Source: Bacilli bacterium
Lineage (GTDB): Bacteria; Bacillota_I; Bacilli_A; Haloplasmatales; Haloplasmataceae
Direction of reading: 5' to 3'
Length of the DNA: 7,268 bases
NCBI GenBank assembly: GCA_012513195.1
Contig: JAAZCR010000106.1
Coordinates: 1 to 7,268 of the forward strand
Part shown: positions 5,630 through 7,268 of the stretch, piece by piece
Numbering within the stretch: position 1 is the first letter of the stretch
How the letters are laid out: each line of letters starts with the position of its first letter
The notes under the pieces: model-generated
Databases searched by the model: none
What the model saw: the letters and a program-made list of their open reading frames with translations, nothing else
What the model was told of the DNA's origin: nothing
Program-made: the position numbers and the translations under genes

Positions 5630-7034
5630 ATTAAGGAGTCATTTAAAGAATAATTCCTTTGAAGAAGGACAATTATTAAAAGACCATTTAGAAAACGTAA
5701 CTAAAATCGCATTAGAAACTAACGAACTTCATGGTATTAAAGGACTAGATGATGTGATTCGTATTATCTGTATGACCCATGATTTTGGTAAAGCTAGTAA
5801 CTATTTTCAAGATTATTTAAGAGGAAAAGAGTATAGTAAATATAAAAATCATGGGGAAATTTCAGCTTATTTAGCTTATTATTTACTTCCTGAAGAGTGG
5901 AAATTAATAGGTTATATGTGTGTAAGAAAACATCACGGTAATCTAGAACCTGGAATAGAAATGTTTAGTTGTGATGAAAAAGATATAGTTGAAATTGCCA
6001 AATCAATTGAGATTAATAAAGATGAAGTAGAACGTATTTATAATTGTGATTTGACTGACTTCTTTCAAAAAATTAAAACTGAAAGTTTTTTAAATGAACC
6101 TCGTTCTTTGTATCGAAAAGTTAAAAGTAAGGGAATGGATTTAAGTAGCATACTATATCTTCAATACTTGTGGTCTCTGTTATTAACCGCTGATAAAACC
6201 CAGTTAATTAGAGGGACAAGTTATCAAAACTATACTAATCTAAATGAGAAACAAGTTAAGAATTATAAGGAGCAAATTAGAAACCAATTTTTAACCAACA
6301 ACCCCTTAGTTAAAAATACGAGGTTGTTTCAGATAAAAAACTTAATTTATGATGAAGTAATAAGCAATATTAGTAAACTTGATTTAGATAAAGATCATTT
6401 TTTATCGATTAATGTGCCTACTGGTACTGGTAAGACACTAGCAGTGTTTGGTGCTAGTTTCTATTTAGCTGAACGGTTAATTGAAAAAGGTATAAAACCA
6501 TCAATTATCTATTGCCTTCCCTATACTAGTATTATTGATCAAAATCATGCTGTATTAACAGATTTACTTGAATTTAACGATATTGAACCAACTAGTGATT
6601 ATTTGTTAAAACAACATTATCTAACTGAGATTAGTTACTTTAACTCACAAGAGAATAAAGAATATTTGAACTATGATGCTCGTTTTTGTGTCGAAAATTG
6701 GCAGTCAACAATCATTACTACCACATTTATTCAATTGTTTAATACTATTTATAAAACAGGTATTAATGATATTGGGCATCGGTTTCATAAATTAGCAGGT
6801 TCTATTATCATTTTAGATGAAATACAAGAAATACCACCGAAATATCACAAAGTAATAGAAGCAACATTTAAAATTCTTGGTGAGCAATTTAATACTTATT
6901 TTATTACTGTTACTGCTACTAAACCATTGTTTTTGATTGGTAAAGAATTAGTTACAAGCAATAAGCAATATTTTACAGAACTAAATCGTATAAAAATAGA
7001 AAATTATAGTGACAAATGTATATCGTTAAGCTAG
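5613..7034 (+). CDS. cas3: Cas3 HD nuclease and first helicase domain, cut by in-frame TAG
   Basis: Cas3 is the ssDNA nuclease-helicase that Cascade recruits to degrade target DNA. The 473 residues before the stop hold a complete HD domain: H25, H56-D57 in THDFGKA, K60, H80 in KNHGE, the H107-H108 pair, and D194 in LLTADK. RecA domain 1 follows, with Walker A VPTGTGKT (268-275), the DEIQ Walker B box (402-405) and the TVTATKP motif III (432-438). The ATG at 5613 has GGGGAT just upstream and overlaps cas5b by 17 bp. The family is usually about 750-800 residues. The TAG at 7032-7034 falls in the linker between the RecA domains, and the same frame continues as helicase sequence. As written, the product lacks RecA domain 2 and could not act as a helicase. 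It is a nonsense mutation, sequencing error or recoded stop, with the first two likeliest. Confidence 0.9.
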   Translation: MSISFKLRSHLKNNSFEEGQLLKDHLENVTKIALETNELHGIKGLDDVIRIICMTHDFGKASNYFQDYLRGKEYSKYKNHGEISAYLAYYLLPEEWKLIGYMCVRKHHGNLEPGIEMFSCDEKDIVEIAKSIEINKDEVERIYNCDLTDFFQKIKTESFLNEPRSLYRKVKSKGMDLSSILYLQYLWSLLLTADKTQLIRGTSYQNYTNLNEKQVKNYKEQIRNQFLTNNPLVKNTRLFQIKNLIYDEVISNISKLDLDKDHFLSINVPTGTGKTLAVFGASFYLAERLIEKGIKPSIIYCLPYTSIIDQNHAVLTDLLEFNDIEPTSDYLLKQHYLTEISYFNSQENKEYLNYDARFCVENWQSTIITTTFIQLFNTIYKTGINDIGHRFHKLAGSIIILDEIQEIPPKYHKVIEATFKILGEQFNTYFITVTATKPLFLIGKELVTSNKQYFTELNRIKIENYSDKCISLS

Positions 7035-7268
7035 TTTAGTAGTATTGTAAAAAAAGATATTATAAAAAATCCAAATAAGAGTTTTTTAATCGTTTTAAAT
7101 ACCATCAAATCAGCATTAGAAGTTTATAATTCTTTAGCAGATCTTGATCGAGAAGTAATATACTTATCAACAGAAATATTACCAATAGTTAGACTACAAC
7201 TAATAAAATATATTCGCGAACATAAGGATAATAAATTTGTATTAGTGTCTACACAATTGATCGAAGCA
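7035..7268 (+). pseudogene. cas3: Downstream remainder of cas3: second helicase domain, runs off the window
   Basis: Directly after the TAG, in the same frame, 78 codons run to the window edge without another stop. They read FSSIVKKDI, then NKSFLIVLNTIKSALEVYNSL, then VIYLSTEILP, then VLVSTQLIEA. These match the start of Cas3 RecA domain 2: the SFLIVLNT strand, the YLST strand, and the STQ-IEAG box of motif V, cut before its glycine. No in-frame ATG or GTG with a ribosome binding site is visible, so this part is unlikely to be made independently. Codon use resembles the upstream half and the domain sequence looks undecayed, so the interruption is recent or artefactual. About 200-250 further codons are expected beyond the edge. 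Confidence 0.85.

Noticed and set aside
7032..7034. Genome-wide reassignment of TAG to an amino acid
   Set aside because: TAG properly terminates cas8b, with the cas7b start right behind it, and also ends cas7b; reading it as sense would fuse normally separate Cascade subunits.
5613..7034. A natural cas3''/cas3' split system
   Set aside because: Known splits separate the HD domain from the helicase; here the break is between the two RecA domains, with no new start codon.

Overview
The window is almost entirely one CRISPR-Cas locus of subtype I-B, all on the + strand. It is a strongly AT-rich genome with near-canonical Bacillus-type Shine-Dalgarno sites (for example GGAGGTGAT before cas8b). 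TGA ends cas1, so UGA does not appear to be recoded. This fits a low-GC Firmicutes or a standard-code relative such as the Haloplasma/Turicibacter/Erysipelotrichia neighbourhood. That placement is inferred from composition and signals only.

Layout. Positions 1-469 hold no convincing gene. They contain AT-rich dyads, one CRISPR-repeat-like unit ending in ATTGAAAC, a 12-bp direct repeat in phased A-tracts, a candidate promoter (207-235), a large AU-rich inverted repeat (280-362) and a terminator-like hairpin (358-391) about 80 nt before cas1. The adaptation module follows: cas1 (470-1477), cas2 (1455-1745, overlapping cas1) and cas4 (1771-2370). An 82-85 bp gap with a second candidate promoter separates it from the effector module: cas8b (2456-4066), cas7b (4070-4942), cas5b (4961-5629) and cas3 (from 5613, overlapping cas5b).

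How the genes work together. Cas4, Cas1 and Cas2 select, trim and integrate new spacers. Cas8b, Cas7b and Cas5b form the crRNA-guided Cascade. Its small subunit, Cas11b, is probably translated from an internal GTG start inside cas8b at 3659. Cas3 (HD nuclease plus helicase) would degrade the target DNA. No cas6 and no multi-unit CRISPR array lie in the window, so both must be elsewhere, probably beyond an edge, if the system works.

Main oddity. cas3 is cut by an in-frame TAG at 7032-7034. The same frame then continues to the window end as a recognisable Cas3 second helicase domain. As written, the locus encodes an HD plus RecA1 fragment of 473 residues and could bind but not processively destroy DNA, unless the stop is a sequencing error or is read through. 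TAG also ends cas8b and cas7b here, which argues against general reassignment of TAG.
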